DNA of 49,372 nucleotides from Woeseiaceae bacterium (lineage in GTDB: Bacteria; Pseudomonadota; Gammaproteobacteria; Steroidobacterales; Woeseiaceae): the NCBI GenBank assembly GCA_021773075.1, contig JAJFKT010000008.1, positions 1 to 49,372 on the forward strand, given 5' to 3'. Positions 7,105 through 15,929 of this stretch are shown in pieces. Position numbers and translations under genes: made by a program. The notes below the pieces were generated by a model, which did not search any database, was not told where the DNA came from, and was given only the letters and a program-made list of their open reading frames with translations. Every line of letters begins with the position of its first letter. The first letter of the stretch is position 1.

Positions 7105-9414
7105 ATGCAGGATGCGGGTAATGTCAGGATCGGTGACTGGATACTGGAACCGAGCCTCAACCGGATCAGTCGCGGCGACGAAACCGTTTCGCTGGAGCCG
7201 CTGTCGGCCCAGGTGCTCGAATACCTTGCGCGAAACGCGGGTCAAGTCATTAGCGTCGAAGAACTGACTGAAAGACTTTGGCCGCGCCGATTTGTTGGCG
7301 ACAGTCCCGTTTATAGAATCGTTGCTGATTTGAGACGCGCGCTAAGTGATGACGCACGTGAGCCACGTTATATAGAGACAATCCGGAAACGCGGCTACCG
7401 CCTGGTCGCGCCCGTTGACGAATTGCCGCGATCGTCGGCGCTTCGAGATTCGACAAAGTCGCCCACGGACGAAAATAGCCTCAGCAACCCGCAGTCACGT
7501 GGTCATCGACTGCGGCTGGCCGTCGCGGCAATTGCACTCGTCCTGATCGTCTTTGCTGTGTCCTTGTTCTTCAGACAGGACGCGGGCCAGTTACCGACTC
7601 GAATCGCCGTCATACCGTTTGAGAACATGTCGCCGGAAATCGCCAACGAAGCATTCGTTGACGGGATCACTGAGGTAATAATCCATGGTCTCGCCAACGT
7701 TGATGGCCTCGATACGATCGCACGGACCTCGTCGTTCGCGTATAGGAATGCACCTATTGACGTGCGGGAAATCGGCCGCCAGCTCGGCGTTGACGTGCTG
7801 CTCGAGGGCAGTGTGCAGTGGTCGGTGGACAGAGTGCGCATTGCAGCCCAGCTGATCGACACCGAATCGGGAGGGCATCTCTGGTCAGGACTGTACGACG
7901 AGCAGAAACAGGACATATTTGCGATTCAGGATCGAATTGCCGAAAGCATTGTCGGAACGCTCAAGCTCAAGTTGATTGACGGGCAACCGGACCAGGTTCG
8001 ACAGACAGGTACGCGGAACTACGCCGCGCTGGAAACCTATTTGCGCGGTCGAGGTGAGCTTGCGACTGCCAGCATTGAGTCACTGAAGCGCGCGGAGCAG
8101 CTGTTCGAGGAGGCGTTACAGATCGACCCGGACTACAACGATGCGCGATACGCGCTCATGGATACGTATGACGCAATGATGTGGGCGGGCATGACGTCGT
8201 ACCGTGAGCCACTTCAGACCAAGGCGACCTTGGCGCGGGAAATCCTCCGCTACGATCCGGACTCGGCGCCGGCACTGGCCCAACTGGCGTGGCTGGATTT
8301 AGGTTTACATTTCCCGCCCGGTTCTGGCGAAGCAAAAGCGTACTTCGAGCGGGCGTATGCACTCGCGCCGGGGGACGCCGACGTCGCCTGGCCATACGCG
8401 TACTATCTGACGTTCAACGACCAGTTTGAGAAAGCGCGAACTGTCTTGACTGACGCACTGACGCTGGACCCGCGATCCTTGCAGCTGCTTGGTTTCCTTG
8501 CGCGTCACGGTAGCAGCGAGCATACGCGACGATTGCGAGAGATCTATCCTGAGAACCCGACAGGCTGGGCGATTGAGGGGCGTCTTCTACATTCCCGCGG
8601 CAAAATTGCCGCTGCGTACGAGCATTTCCAGATAGCAGCGGAAAAGGATCCGAGAAGCCCCGATTTCCCCGCCTGGTCTGCCATGATCCTGCTCGATGTC
8701 GGCATGCTGGAGGAGGCTGCAGACATGGTTGGCCGTGCCGAACAGAATGGTCCCGACAGTCCACTGACCGTAGCCGCCAAGGTCGCGCTGGTTTACCGGC
8801 AAGGAGACTGGCAAAGGGCGGGTGAGATGGCCTTCAGTGCCCTGACAGCAAATGCGTACCCACGGCATTTCTCGCACAGGGTGTTACAACTGGTAGCGCT
8901 CGACTACGCGCTGCGCACGAATCAGGCTCAGCGTTACGTTGATGTGTATGTTGGCTGGCATCATTTCGCGTTCGCGAAAGGCCAGCGGCCTAAAGTCCCA
9001 GTCCCCTCAGTGCTGGACGCGCCCACGTCGGACTGGCCCGATTACCTGGTCAAGATCGGTGTTATTGCTGCACTCCAGTTCCTGGTTAAAGAAGAATCGG
9101 TGGAGAAATTGCTCCGCGCCAACCAACAATTTTTTGAAAGCGGAAGTCAGGCGTTTCGTGCCAGCTCATTGGATATTGAATGGCATATCCTGGCCGGGAA
9201 CATTGATGCCGCCATTGCGGGAATCAAAGAGCTGCAGGGTGGAACGCGGGCGCTTACGCTGTTCGACAGCGAAGGACTGAGGTCGAATTGGTGGTGGCTG
9301 CGATTCGAAACGAGGCTGGGCGTGCCGCTGCGCAGTCACCCGGACTTTGAAACGCTTGCGAACCGAGCGGCGACAAATCGTTCACTCGCGCGTGAAGCGA
9401 TTCTCCGTTTATAA
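7105..9414 (+). CDS. CadC-like membrane regulator with TolB-like and TPR domains
   Basis: A 769-residue one-component regulator. Residues 5-105 are an OmpR/CadC winged helix (DWILEPSLNRISRGDETVSL, then LEYLARNAG...VEELTERLWP...RIVADLRRALSDD...YIETIRKRGYRLV). A short linker leads to a single membrane helix at about 135-157 (LRLAVAAIALVLIVFAVSLFF). The outer part begins with a FlgO/TolB-like domain (RIAVIPFENMSPE...FVDGITEVIIHGL...GVDVLLEGSVQ) at about 165-285, followed by TPR repeats to the end. The layout predicts a DNA-binding domain in the cytoplasm and a periplasmic sensor. GAGG 8 nt upstream supports the start. Such proteins are common in marine Gammaproteobacteria, but the ligand here is unknown. 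Likely targets are the divergent gene at 6201 or the surface protein downstream at 9614. Confidence 0.85.
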   Translation: MQDAGNVRIGDWILEPSLNRISRGDETVSLEPLSAQVLEYLARNAGQVISVEELTERLWPRRFVGDSPVYRIVADLRRALSDDAREPRYIETIRKRGYRLVAPVDELPRSSALRDSTKSPTDENSLSNPQSRGHRLRLAVAAIALVLIVFAVSLFFRQDAGQLPTRIAVIPFENMSPEIANEAFVDGITEVIIHGLANVDGLDTIARTSSFAYRNAPIDVREIGRQLGVDVLLEGSVQWSVDRVRIAAQLIDTESGGHLWSGLYDEQKQDIFAIQDRIAESIVGTLKLKLIDGQPDQVRQTGTRNYAALETYLRGRGELATASIESLKRAEQLFEEALQIDPDYNDARYALMDTYDAMMWAGMTSYREPLQTKATLAREILRYDPDSAPALAQLAWLDLGLHFPPGSGEAKAYFERAYALAPGDADVAWPYAYYLTFNDQFEKARTVLTDALTLDPRSLQLLGFLARHGSSEHTRRLREIYPENPTGWAIEGRLLHSRGKIAAAYEHFQIAAEKDPRSPDFPAWSAMILLDVGMLEEAADMVGRAEQNGPDSPLTVAAKVALVYRQGDWQRAGEMAFSALTANAYPRHFSHRVLQLVALDYALRTNQAQRYVDVYVGWHHFAFAKGQRPKVPVPSVLDAPTSDWPDYLVKIGVIAALQFLVKEESVEKLLRANQQFFESGSQAFRASSLDIEWHILAGNIDAAIAGIKELQGGTRALTLFDSEGLRSNWWWLRFETRLGVPLRSHPDFETLANRAATNRSLAREAILRL

Positions 9415-9613
9415 GCCTCACAGGAGCGTGAGACGTGCTTACACGTCGACAATCTCTTGCACGCCTTGAGATCGAAGTTTCACCGTAGACTGATGAACTA
9501 AATCTTTTCCATAGGTGCTGACGGCGTACATGTTTTCCGCCGAAGTGAGACGGCCATCTCAAAGAACATCGTCGCCCAAGACTACAATTCCAATTCGTGT
9601 ACTAGCTGCGAGT

Positions 9614-11128
9614 ATGAGCATGTCTCACGCCTTACATTACAAATCTCTTTTGGCGGTAATCTTTGTTGCGCTGTCTAGCGCAGGCTGTAGCGGCGGCGGA
9701 GGCACTGCGGCAGCGACCGACAGCGACGGGGATGGGCTCTCCGACAGCATCGAGGTAAGCCTTGGTACAAATCCGAATAATTCGGATTCTGATGGCGACG
9801 GCTTATCTGACGGCAGCGAAGTCAATACGCACGGTACCGATCCGCTGGCAAGGGACAGTGACGGCGATGATCTCTCTGACGGCGACGAAATCAATACAAC
9901 TTTGACTGATCCTAATCTCGCCGATTCGGACGCTGATCGAATCTGGGATGGTGAGGAAGTCGCTATGTTCGGCACCATCCCGACCATGGGCGATTCCGAC
10001 GCTGACGGTATGAATGATGGCGAAGATCCCCAACCGGCCACGCCGAATGCGGCGATACCCACGCAGGAATACGCAGTATTTACCGACAATGCTCTCGGTG
10101 GCCAACGTGTTCAGCTCACGTCAACACGATTCTCAGAGAACCACGTCGTATACGCACCGCCTAATTCGCCGGGCGCTCCATTTTTCATTTATCAAACCTA
10201 TCTTGCAGATGGCGCGCTTGGCGGCGGCACAGACGGACGGTTCGATGAAACTGATTTGCCTAACAGCGCTATTGCCGTTATGAATATAGATGGTACTCGA
10301 CCGCGATTGCTCACGGATCTGAACGGCAATGGAATGCGCGCGAACAACGGGGCGATTGATGCCACACCGGAACCGTCGCCCGACGGGCAATTCATCATCT
10401 TCGTTTCCAATCGACACGACCCAAGTAGCGTACAGCTGCGTCTCTATGTCATGGGCATCGATGGTAGCAATCCTGTACAGCTGACTTTTGCCGACAATGC
10501 ACCGTTGCCAACCGAGCTGGATAGCGATCCGGAGTGGGGGCCGGGCAACAAAATTGTCTTCAAGCGCGAGGCTATCAACGTCACCGATCGCTTTAGCCGA
10601 GTTCACACAGCAACGATCGATACCAATACCATGACGTTATCTAATGTTGTCGAGCGCACGAACGGTGTGCCAGGAAACTTCGCCTTTTTTCCCCCAGGTG
10701 ACTACGATCCAAAGATATCGCCCGACGGCGATCTGATCGCATCATATCGGGTTCTGTCCGACCCGGCAGATCCCACAAATCCCGCAGATTTCGGCGACTG
10801 GGATGTGTGGGTAGGACAATACTCAGATCCTGATCAACCCTCTGTCGGCTCAATTACATTCCTTGATGTTGACCCGAATTCAGCCAATCTGTTTCCACGC
10901 TGGGATAGCACAGGGACGCGTCTGGCACTGTGGCGGACCACGCCGGCCTCGTTGCCAGATCCGATAGACATATTAATCTTCGAACTTGATATCCAGGGCT
11001 CGCCGTTTTCAGTTACGCTGCTGAATCAAACTAACATTACCGCCAATGCCGGGTGGATTGAGTCCATGCCTTCCTGGAACGCCGATCCATTGCAGCCGGA
11101 TTCCATCGTGTACTCTGCGGAGCGATAA
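9614..11128 (+). CDS. Exported TSP type-3 repeat and PD40 beta-propeller protein
   Basis: The frame is open from 9515, but the export signal (MSMSHALHYKSLLAVIFVAL, then SSAGCSGGGG) supports the ATG at 9614 or 9620; neither has a strong ribosome binding site. The Cys in SAGC followed by glycines suggests a lipoprotein, although -3 is Ser rather than Leu. Next come four or five calcium-binding thrombospondin type-3/EF-hand-like repeats (DSDGDGLSD..., each with a DxDxDG loop and a GTxP connector). The C-terminal 330 residues contain PD40/TolB-type propeller blades (PEPSPDGQFIIFVSNRHD, DPEWGPGNKIVFKRE, PKISPDGDLIASYR, LFPRWDSTGTRLALW, MPSWNADPLQPDSIVYS). The protein probably sits on the cell surface or in the periplasm and binds calcium. 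The enzymatic role, if any, is unknown. Confidence 0.75.
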   Translation: MSMSHALHYKSLLAVIFVALSSAGCSGGGGTAAATDSDGDGLSDSIEVSLGTNPNNSDSDGDGLSDGSEVNTHGTDPLARDSDGDDLSDGDEINTTLTDPNLADSDADRIWDGEEVAMFGTIPTMGDSDADGMNDGEDPQPATPNAAIPTQEYAVFTDNALGGQRVQLTSTRFSENHVVYAPPNSPGAPFFIYQTYLADGALGGGTDGRFDETDLPNSAIAVMNIDGTRPRLLTDLNGNGMRANNGAIDATPEPSPDGQFIIFVSNRHDPSSVQLRLYVMGIDGSNPVQLTFADNAPLPTELDSDPEWGPGNKIVFKREAINVTDRFSRVHTATIDTNTMTLSNVVERTNGVPGNFAFFPPGDYDPKISPDGDLIASYRVLSDPADPTNPADFGDWDVWVGQYSDPDQPSVGSITFLDVDPNSANLFPRWDSTGTRLALWRTTPASLPDPIDILIFELDIQGSPFSVTLLNQTNITANAGWIESMPSWNADPLQPDSIVYSAER

Positions 11129-11308
11129 CGGAAGCGGGATAAACACTGTTGTGAATTATAGTGATTCGGTTGAAAGGTCTCCCCCCGAGACTCTGACTTA
11201 TTGTCGCGCTTAAGTGGCGGCAGCGACGAGCGTTTTTTCCGAGTTGCACGACGGCTGCAAGCCCGCTATACCTGTGGCAGTAGTCCTGGTCGATATGTGA
11301 GTGCATTG

Positions 11309-12226
11309 ATGAAAAATCTCAAAGCTGCTCGTAGCGGTTTTGCCGCTGTTCTCCTGTTTGCAATGGCATCGGTATCCGCTCAGGAAGTCGTAAGCAACCC
11401 TAATGTCGTTATGGACCTGGAGTGGGAGATCGAGTCCTGGACGGATATTTGGCAAATTGAGCAGTTCGAAAGCGGAGCAGTTGGCGGCAAGGTCAGTTAC
11501 TACATTTACTTGCCACCCGGATATGAAGCTGGGGATAAACGCTATCCCGTCATTTACTGGTTCCACGGTGCTTATGGACGCCCATACAGTGCTTCGCCGG
11601 TCGTAAAACGACTCGATGCCGCAATTAGAGCCGGTGAAGCACCTGAGATGATCGTTGTCAGCTGCATCGACCCGACGGGCTTGAGCATGTGGACTGAGTC
11701 GAAGGACGGGCGGCTGCCAATGGAAACGCTCCTGATCAAAGAGCTGATTCCACATATTGATCGGAGTTATCGTACCGTTTCAGATAGAAGCGGAAGAGGC
11801 ATTGAGGGTTTCTCGATGGGTGGATATGGCTCTGCGTACCTTGGCATGAAATACAGTAATACGTTTTCGTCGATCTCCATTCTGGCGGGGGCATTGCATA
11901 CGCCGCAGACCTTTCGCGAACGGCGCAAGGCGATCTTCGAGAACGTATTCTCAAGCGATACCGAGTATGCGAATGAGCGATCGCCATGGACATTACTTGG
12001 CGACAATGCCGGCGCTGTACGCGGCAATACCAGTGTGCGTATCTTTGTTGGTGCCGATGACGGTTTGCTTGAATGGAACCGCGATTACCACGACAAACTC
12101 AAAGAACTCGAGATCGATCACGAGTGGGGCGTCGTACCGGACAGCCCGCATGACCTCGAAATTATCATGCAGAACTGGGAAGGTAATTTCTTCGATTTCT
12201 ACCAGCGCGTGTTTGGCGACGAGTGA
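11309..12226 (+). CDS. Secreted esterase, esterase D-type alpha/beta hydrolase
   Basis: A 305-residue protein from ATG 11309, the start that gives a normal signal peptide (MKNLKAARSGFAAVLLFAMA, then SVSAQ). The PF00756-type fold is recognisable: YYIYLPPGYEAGDKRYPVIY, the oxyanion segment FHGAYG, the nucleophile elbow GFSMGGYG with Ser169, a likely acid in GADDGLL and a likely catalytic His in DSPHDLE near the end. Enzymes of this group hydrolyse ester bonds in feruloyl or acetyl sugars, siderophores or S-formylglutathione; with the export signal, a polymer or siderophore substrate is more likely. The 5' extension to 11201 lacks signal-like sequence and is rejected as the start. It stands alone between the surface protein and the aminomutase. 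Confidence 0.8.
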   Translation: MKNLKAARSGFAAVLLFAMASVSAQEVVSNPNVVMDLEWEIESWTDIWQIEQFESGAVGGKVSYYIYLPPGYEAGDKRYPVIYWFHGAYGRPYSASPVVKRLDAAIRAGEAPEMIVVSCIDPTGLSMWTESKDGRLPMETLLIKELIPHIDRSYRTVSDRSGRGIEGFSMGGYGSAYLGMKYSNTFSSISILAGALHTPQTFRERRKAIFENVFSSDTEYANERSPWTLLGDNAGAVRGNTSVRIFVGADDGLLEWNRDYHDKLKELEIDHEWGVVPDSPHDLEIIMQNWEGNFFDFYQRVFGDE

Positions 12227-12355
12227 TCAATCTGTAGCCGTTGGAGAGATCAGAGGAGATGATGTCAACGACCATTTTCTACGCGCCTCGACTCAACTAC
12301 GTGACATGACTTCCTAAACCCTGACCTAAACGATTATCTTGAGGCCGCCGCAATC

Positions 12356-13450
12356 ATGACAGGCATAGACGCTAAATGCAGCGCGCTGGTGAGCGACAAA
12401 ACATTGCAAACCAGTCGCCATCCAACGCTTTCGCCGGACCCGAATCTGAGCCGGGAGCTGCTGCCGCCTGATACAGCAGAGCTGAAACAGGTCGCAGACC
12501 GTTTTGCCGTGGCCATAACGCCGGCCATGCAAGATTTGATCGACCCAACTGACCCAGCCGACCCGATAGCCCGGCAATTTGTGCCGGATGTGCGAGAGTT
12601 GACAGATACGAACGACGACGTATCCGACCCGATAGGCGACAGCCGTCGCTCGCCGCTACTCGGCATCGTGCATCGTTACCCCGATCGTCTGCTGCTAACA
12701 CCTGTCAAAGTTTGTCCGGTTTACTGCCGCTTTTGTTTTCGCCGCGAAACGGTGGGTAAGAATGACAGCGGTGCATTGACGGCAGACCAACTCGACGCGG
12801 CACTGAACTACATTCGTGAACACTCGGAGATATGGGAAGTCATTTTGTCCGGCGGTGACCCGCTACTACTGTCGGCAAGGCGTTTGCAGCGCATCCTCAC
12901 CGCGCTGGACGAGATAGACCATGTTCGAGTGGTTCGCATTCACACGCGGATACCAGCGGTTAGCCCGCAGCGGATTGATCGTGATCTGGTGGCGGCGCTG
13001 CAAATTAGCAAGGCGGTTTTTGTCGTGCTGCACACTAATCATGCTCGCGAACTCACGCCAGCGACTCGCGAAGCCTGCGCCCGATTGATCGACAACGGCA
13101 TACCCATGCTTAGCCAGAGCGTTTTACTAAATGGCGTTAACAATGATGCCGCGACGTTGGAGGATTTACTGCGCACATTGGTCGAAAATCGCATCAAACC
13201 CTATTACCTGCATCACGCAGACCGAGCGCCAGGCACCGCGCATTTCCGCACCACGATTGCTGAAGGCCAGCAGCTGCTGCGGGAGCTGCGCGGCCGGGTG
13301 TCCGGCTTGTGCCAGCCGGAATATATGCTGGATATACCCGGCGGCGCGGGCAAAGTGCCCGTCGGACCTACCTGGCTCGAACCACAGGATAACGACGTAT
13401 ACACAGTGACGTGCCCGTTCGGTGAACAGCATCGGTACCATGAGCCCTAG
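12356..13450 (+). CDS. kamA: KamA-family radical SAM lysine 2,3-aminomutase
   Basis: A 364-residue radical SAM enzyme. The [4Fe-4S] motif C120-x3-C124-x2-C127 (KVCPVYCRFCFRR) binds S-adenosylmethionine. The C-terminal PLP motif DIPGGAGKVP contains Lys333, equivalent to Lys337 of the Clostridium subterminale enzyme. Asp289 (YYLHHAD) and Asp326 (LDIPGG) match Asp293 and Asp330, which bind the lysine amino group, with identical spacing (37 residues, then 7 to the Lys). This favours lysine as substrate (to beta-lysine) over glutamate. EpmB, which modifies elongation factor P, is a relative, but this C-terminus is more like KamA/AblA. No efp, epmA or ablB lies nearby, so the physiological role (EF-P modification or beta-lysine osmolyte) is unsettled. 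Confidence 0.85.
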   Translation: MTGIDAKCSALVSDKTLQTSRHPTLSPDPNLSRELLPPDTAELKQVADRFAVAITPAMQDLIDPTDPADPIARQFVPDVRELTDTNDDVSDPIGDSRRSPLLGIVHRYPDRLLLTPVKVCPVYCRFCFRRETVGKNDSGALTADQLDAALNYIREHSEIWEVILSGGDPLLLSARRLQRILTALDEIDHVRVVRIHTRIPAVSPQRIDRDLVAALQISKAVFVVLHTNHARELTPATREACARLIDNGIPMLSQSVLLNGVNNDAATLEDLLRTLVENRIKPYYLHHADRAPGTAHFRTTIAEGQQLLRELRGRVSGLCQPEYMLDIPGGAGKVPVGPTWLEPQDNDVYTVTCPFGEQHRYHEP

Positions 13451-13512
13451 CTCGCAGTATTTGCGACGCATAAGGCCTATGATGACGTCCGTTAATACAT
13501 TCGGAGAATGAC

Positions 13513-13707
13513 TTGTCGAGCCTTACCTTGGAAAGAATTGAGCACGAACTGCAGTTAATCAACACCAATTTGGCTGAAGCGAATGACATTGCGATGCTGG
13601 GTATATATAAGGCAATGCCCCCTGAGCTTGATAATGAAAGTAGGAAAGCGCTGGCTGAGCTTCGTAACAAGATGATGAAACGAGCAAGAGTCCGGGCTGA
13701 CATCTAA
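13513..13707 (+). CDS. Small protein with TTG start
   Basis: A 64-residue hydrophilic helical peptide (MSSLTLERIEHELQLINTNL...). The start is TTG at 13513, with GGAG at 13503-13506 and 6-nt spacing; an ATG five bases upstream is in another frame. The gene begins 62 nt after kamA, close enough for shared transcription. The pattern of leucines and charged residues suggests a coiled coil in the first half and a basic tail (KMMKRARVRAD). No family recognised. Composition and the good ribosome binding site argue for a real gene, but conservation would have to confirm it. Confidence 0.5.
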   Translation: MSSLTLERIEHELQLINTNLAEANDIAMLGIYKAMPPELDNESRKALAELRNKMMKRARVRADI

Positions 13708-13748
13708 AGCTGCTTGTAGAGCAGGCTCGAAGGTGCGCCCGCCAAGCA

Positions 13749-14612
13749 TCATCCTTCCGCAGTTAGAAAATGCAGTGGGTCCCTAAGGACTTGAAGTGCT
13801 CGATAGAAAAATAGTCGGTTAGGTCGTTTGGTCGTAAACTTGAGTTTGCTCAAGAACTCGAGTTCCTCTTTGGAAAGATCGTTACACAGCACGGAATCCT
13901 GCAGGAAGTCAGTGAACCCTGCCTCATCCCCGTGTCGACTGTCATGTTCTTTCTCTACAAATGCAAATTTCTTCGGTTCGCCAGGGGCGAGCCTTTGGTT
14001 CAGCGTAAATTCCATATCGAAGGTCGTGAGGTCGATGTCCCAACGAGCGAGTAGCGGGTCCAGAAAAGAAACGCAGTCTTCGTTTGAAATATTGAAGATA
14101 TCTGTATCGAGGAATTCCAGAATAATGACACGCATATGCTCATGGCTCTTATCACCTAGCTTGGCGACCTCGTTAAGCCACGCCTGATTATCCAACTCTG
14201 AACGTGCGACCCCGCTGACGACGTCCAGGAGCTTCTGCGTTACGAGCTGTTCGAGTTCGCCAAATGGTTGCCTCTCGAAAATTGAGCGAACGTCCTTTTG
14301 TCTGGCTGCTACGCACTTGCGCAGGATCAGTTTACGGGTTTCCTTTAGAAGGGCGCCTCGGGGTTCCTCGAGATTGCGCTTCAGCGCATAGAGGCGCTGT
14401 GCGAGTGCCAATTTCGCCAGCTCACCGTTTGAAAGCTTCAAAGCCTTATCGAGTTTCTCGTAGATGTCTGTTCGATCCGGCGCCGGCGGCAATTTTTTCC
14501 GCGTCAGCAGTTGCGATATGTAGGATTCCGTGACCTCGGCTGCCGCCGCCAGATCCTTCTGCTCCAACTTCAGCTCCAAAAGTCGTTTCTTGATGATTGA
14601 ACTAACGTCCAT
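13749..14612 (-). CDS. XRE-type helix-turn-helix regulator
   Basis: A 287-residue DNA-binding protein. Residues 1-62 form an XRE/Cro-type helix-turn-helix (SSIIKKRLLELKLEQKDLAA, then AAEVTESYISQLLTRKKLPP), where the second stretch is the turn and recognition helix. The remaining 220 residues are helical and charged and do not match a sensor domain I know. AAGAGAG upstream supports the ATG at 14612. It is transcribed away from the DUF1611-racemase operon, and the 138-bp gap between them contains several AT-rich palindromes, so it is the obvious candidate to control that operon and itself. No peptidase or sugar-binding motif is visible. Confidence 0.8.
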   Translation of the reverse strand: MDVSSIIKKRLLELKLEQKDLAAAAEVTESYISQLLTRKKLPPAPDRTDIYEKLDKALKLSNGELAKLALAQRLYALKRNLEEPRGALLKETRKLILRKCVAARQKDVRSIFERQPFGELEQLVTQKLLDVVSGVARSELDNQAWLNEVAKLGDKSHEHMRVIILEFLDTDIFNISNEDCVSFLDPLLARWDIDLTTFDMEFTLNQRLAPGEPKKFAFVEKEHDSRHGDEAGFTDFLQDSVLCNDLSKEELEFLSKLKFTTKRPNRLFFYRALQVLRDPLHFLTAEG

Positions 14613-14630
14613 TTGTGCTCTCTTGGGTTT

Positions 14631-14713
14631 ACTAAATTAGTTAATTAAAGAAATAATGTCAGATAATAATTGACTATTCAAGTTAATTAACCGACGATGG
14701 TTAACTAGTTGAC
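14631..14713. promoter_or_regulatory. AT-rich palindromic operators between XRE gene and DUF1611 operon
   Basis: AGTTAATTAA occurs twice, at 14639-14648 and 14681-14690, each containing the palindrome TTAATTAA, 42 bp (four helical turns) apart. Overlapping or adjacent are the palindromes ACTAA-A-TTAGT (14631-14641) and AACTAGTT (14703-14710). The similar half sites suggest one dimeric regulator binding several times. The XRE protein encoded next door is the natural candidate. Confidence 0.5.
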
Positions 14714-14750
14714 AGACCTCAGTCTGGATTAATCAAATGGCTTATCTGGC

Positions 14751-15929
14751 ATGGCCTCCCGGCCAGTCACGAAACCTGTACATCGGTCGATCGAAATGAA
14801 TAAAGATGACAATCGGAGCAACGGCGGCATTTCCGTTATTCGCAAACGCGGCGCCACTGCAATCGTTTATTGCGAGGCAAACTTCGGTGCCATCGATGGT
14901 AAGACCGCGAATGGGCTCGTTCGACACTCAGAGCGATACGAAATTCTGTCGGTAATCGATAGCGAAAAAGCGGGCCTCGATTCCGGTGTGGTGCTCGACG
15001 GAAAATCCAATTCGATTCCGATTTGCCGCGATCTGGCGGAATCTCTGCAGAAGGCCGTCACGGTACCTGATTACTTCATATTTGGCATGGCGCCGTCCAG
15101 CGGCATGCTTTCCTTGTATGAGCGGGGCCTGGTGCTTGAGGCCATTAGCCGCGGGATGAACATCGTAAATGGTCTTCACGAATTTCTTGGTGATGATCCT
15201 GTCTTCAAAGCCGCATGCGCGGTGAGCAATGTCGAAATCCTCGACGTACGCAAACCTCCAGCCAAGAAAGACCTGCACATGTTCACAGGCGACATTACTC
15301 AGGTAACGTGTCCCGTCATCGCTGTGCTGGGTACCGACTGCGCAATCGGCAAGCGCACGACCACGACGATATTGAGCAAGGCGCTAAATGACCGCGGCGT
15401 GAAAACAGTAATGATAGGAACAGGGCAGACCGGTTTGATCCAGGGTGCTCGCTATGGTGTCGCGCTCGATGCAATACCGTCGCAATTTTGTGCTGGCGAA
15501 CTCGAAGCGATGGTCATCAACGCTTTCACGGTCGAAAGCCCCGACGTAATTCTCGTCGAGGGGCAGGGGGCTCTGAGCCACCCGGCCTTTTCGACATCGT
15601 CGTTTATTCTCCGTGGTGCGTGTCCCGACGGCGTTGTATTGCAGCATGCGCCAGGGCGCGAGTCTCGCTGCGATTTTCCGAAGATGCTCATGCCAACGCC
15701 GGCAAATGAAATAACTCTCATTGAAATGTTCGCCAAGACCACGGTAATTGGTGTGACGATAAACCATGAGAATATGAGCGACACGGAAGTCAGTGCGGCA
15801 ATCGAGTGTTATGAAAGCGAGCTCGGAATACCGACAACCGACGCACTTAGCCGTTCTCCAGAGCGGCTGGTGGACATGGTTCTCGGGGCCTTCCCAAAAC
15901 TCGCGGAGATACTGCCGGCGGCGGCGTGA
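14751..15929 (+). CDS. DUF1611 protein, DgcN-like
   Basis: A 392-residue cytoplasmic enzyme of the DUF1611 family. The N-terminal half is a Rossmann-like domain (...GAIDGKTANGLVRHSERYEI, then VIDSEKAG). The C-terminal half is a P-loop NTPase-like domain with GTDCAIGKRTT at residues 194-204, an ILVEGQGALSHP segment and a VQHAPGR-like VLQHAPGRE. In marine Proteobacteria the DUF1611 protein DgcN is reported to N-acetylate D-glutamate, working with the enolase-superfamily racemase DgcA (recalled knowledge). Here the partner is instead a PLP racemase, so the substrate may differ. The start is uncertain: ATG 14751 and ATG 14796 are both possible, neither with a good ribosome binding site. The stop overlaps the next start by one base. 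Confidence 0.8.
   Translation: MASRPVTKPVHRSIEMNKDDNRSNGGISVIRKRGATAIVYCEANFGAIDGKTANGLVRHSERYEILSVIDSEKAGLDSGVVLDGKSNSIPICRDLAESLQKAVTVPDYFIFGMAPSSGMLSLYERGLVLEAISRGMNIVNGLHEFLGDDPVFKAACAVSNVEILDVRKPPAKKDLHMFTGDITQVTCPVIAVLGTDCAIGKRTTTTILSKALNDRGVKTVMIGTGQTGLIQGARYGVALDAIPSQFCAGELEAMVINAFTVESPDVILVEGQGALSHPAFSTSSFILRGACPDGVVLQHAPGRESRCDFPKMLMPTPANEITLIEMFAKTTVIGVTINHENMSDTEVSAAIECYESELGIPTTDALSRSPERLVDMVLGAFPKLAEILPAAA

Noticed and set aside
9637..10089. Minus-strand Ser/Pro-rich frame of 150 codons
   Set aside because: Shadow of the Asp/Gly-rich calcium repeats on the plus strand.
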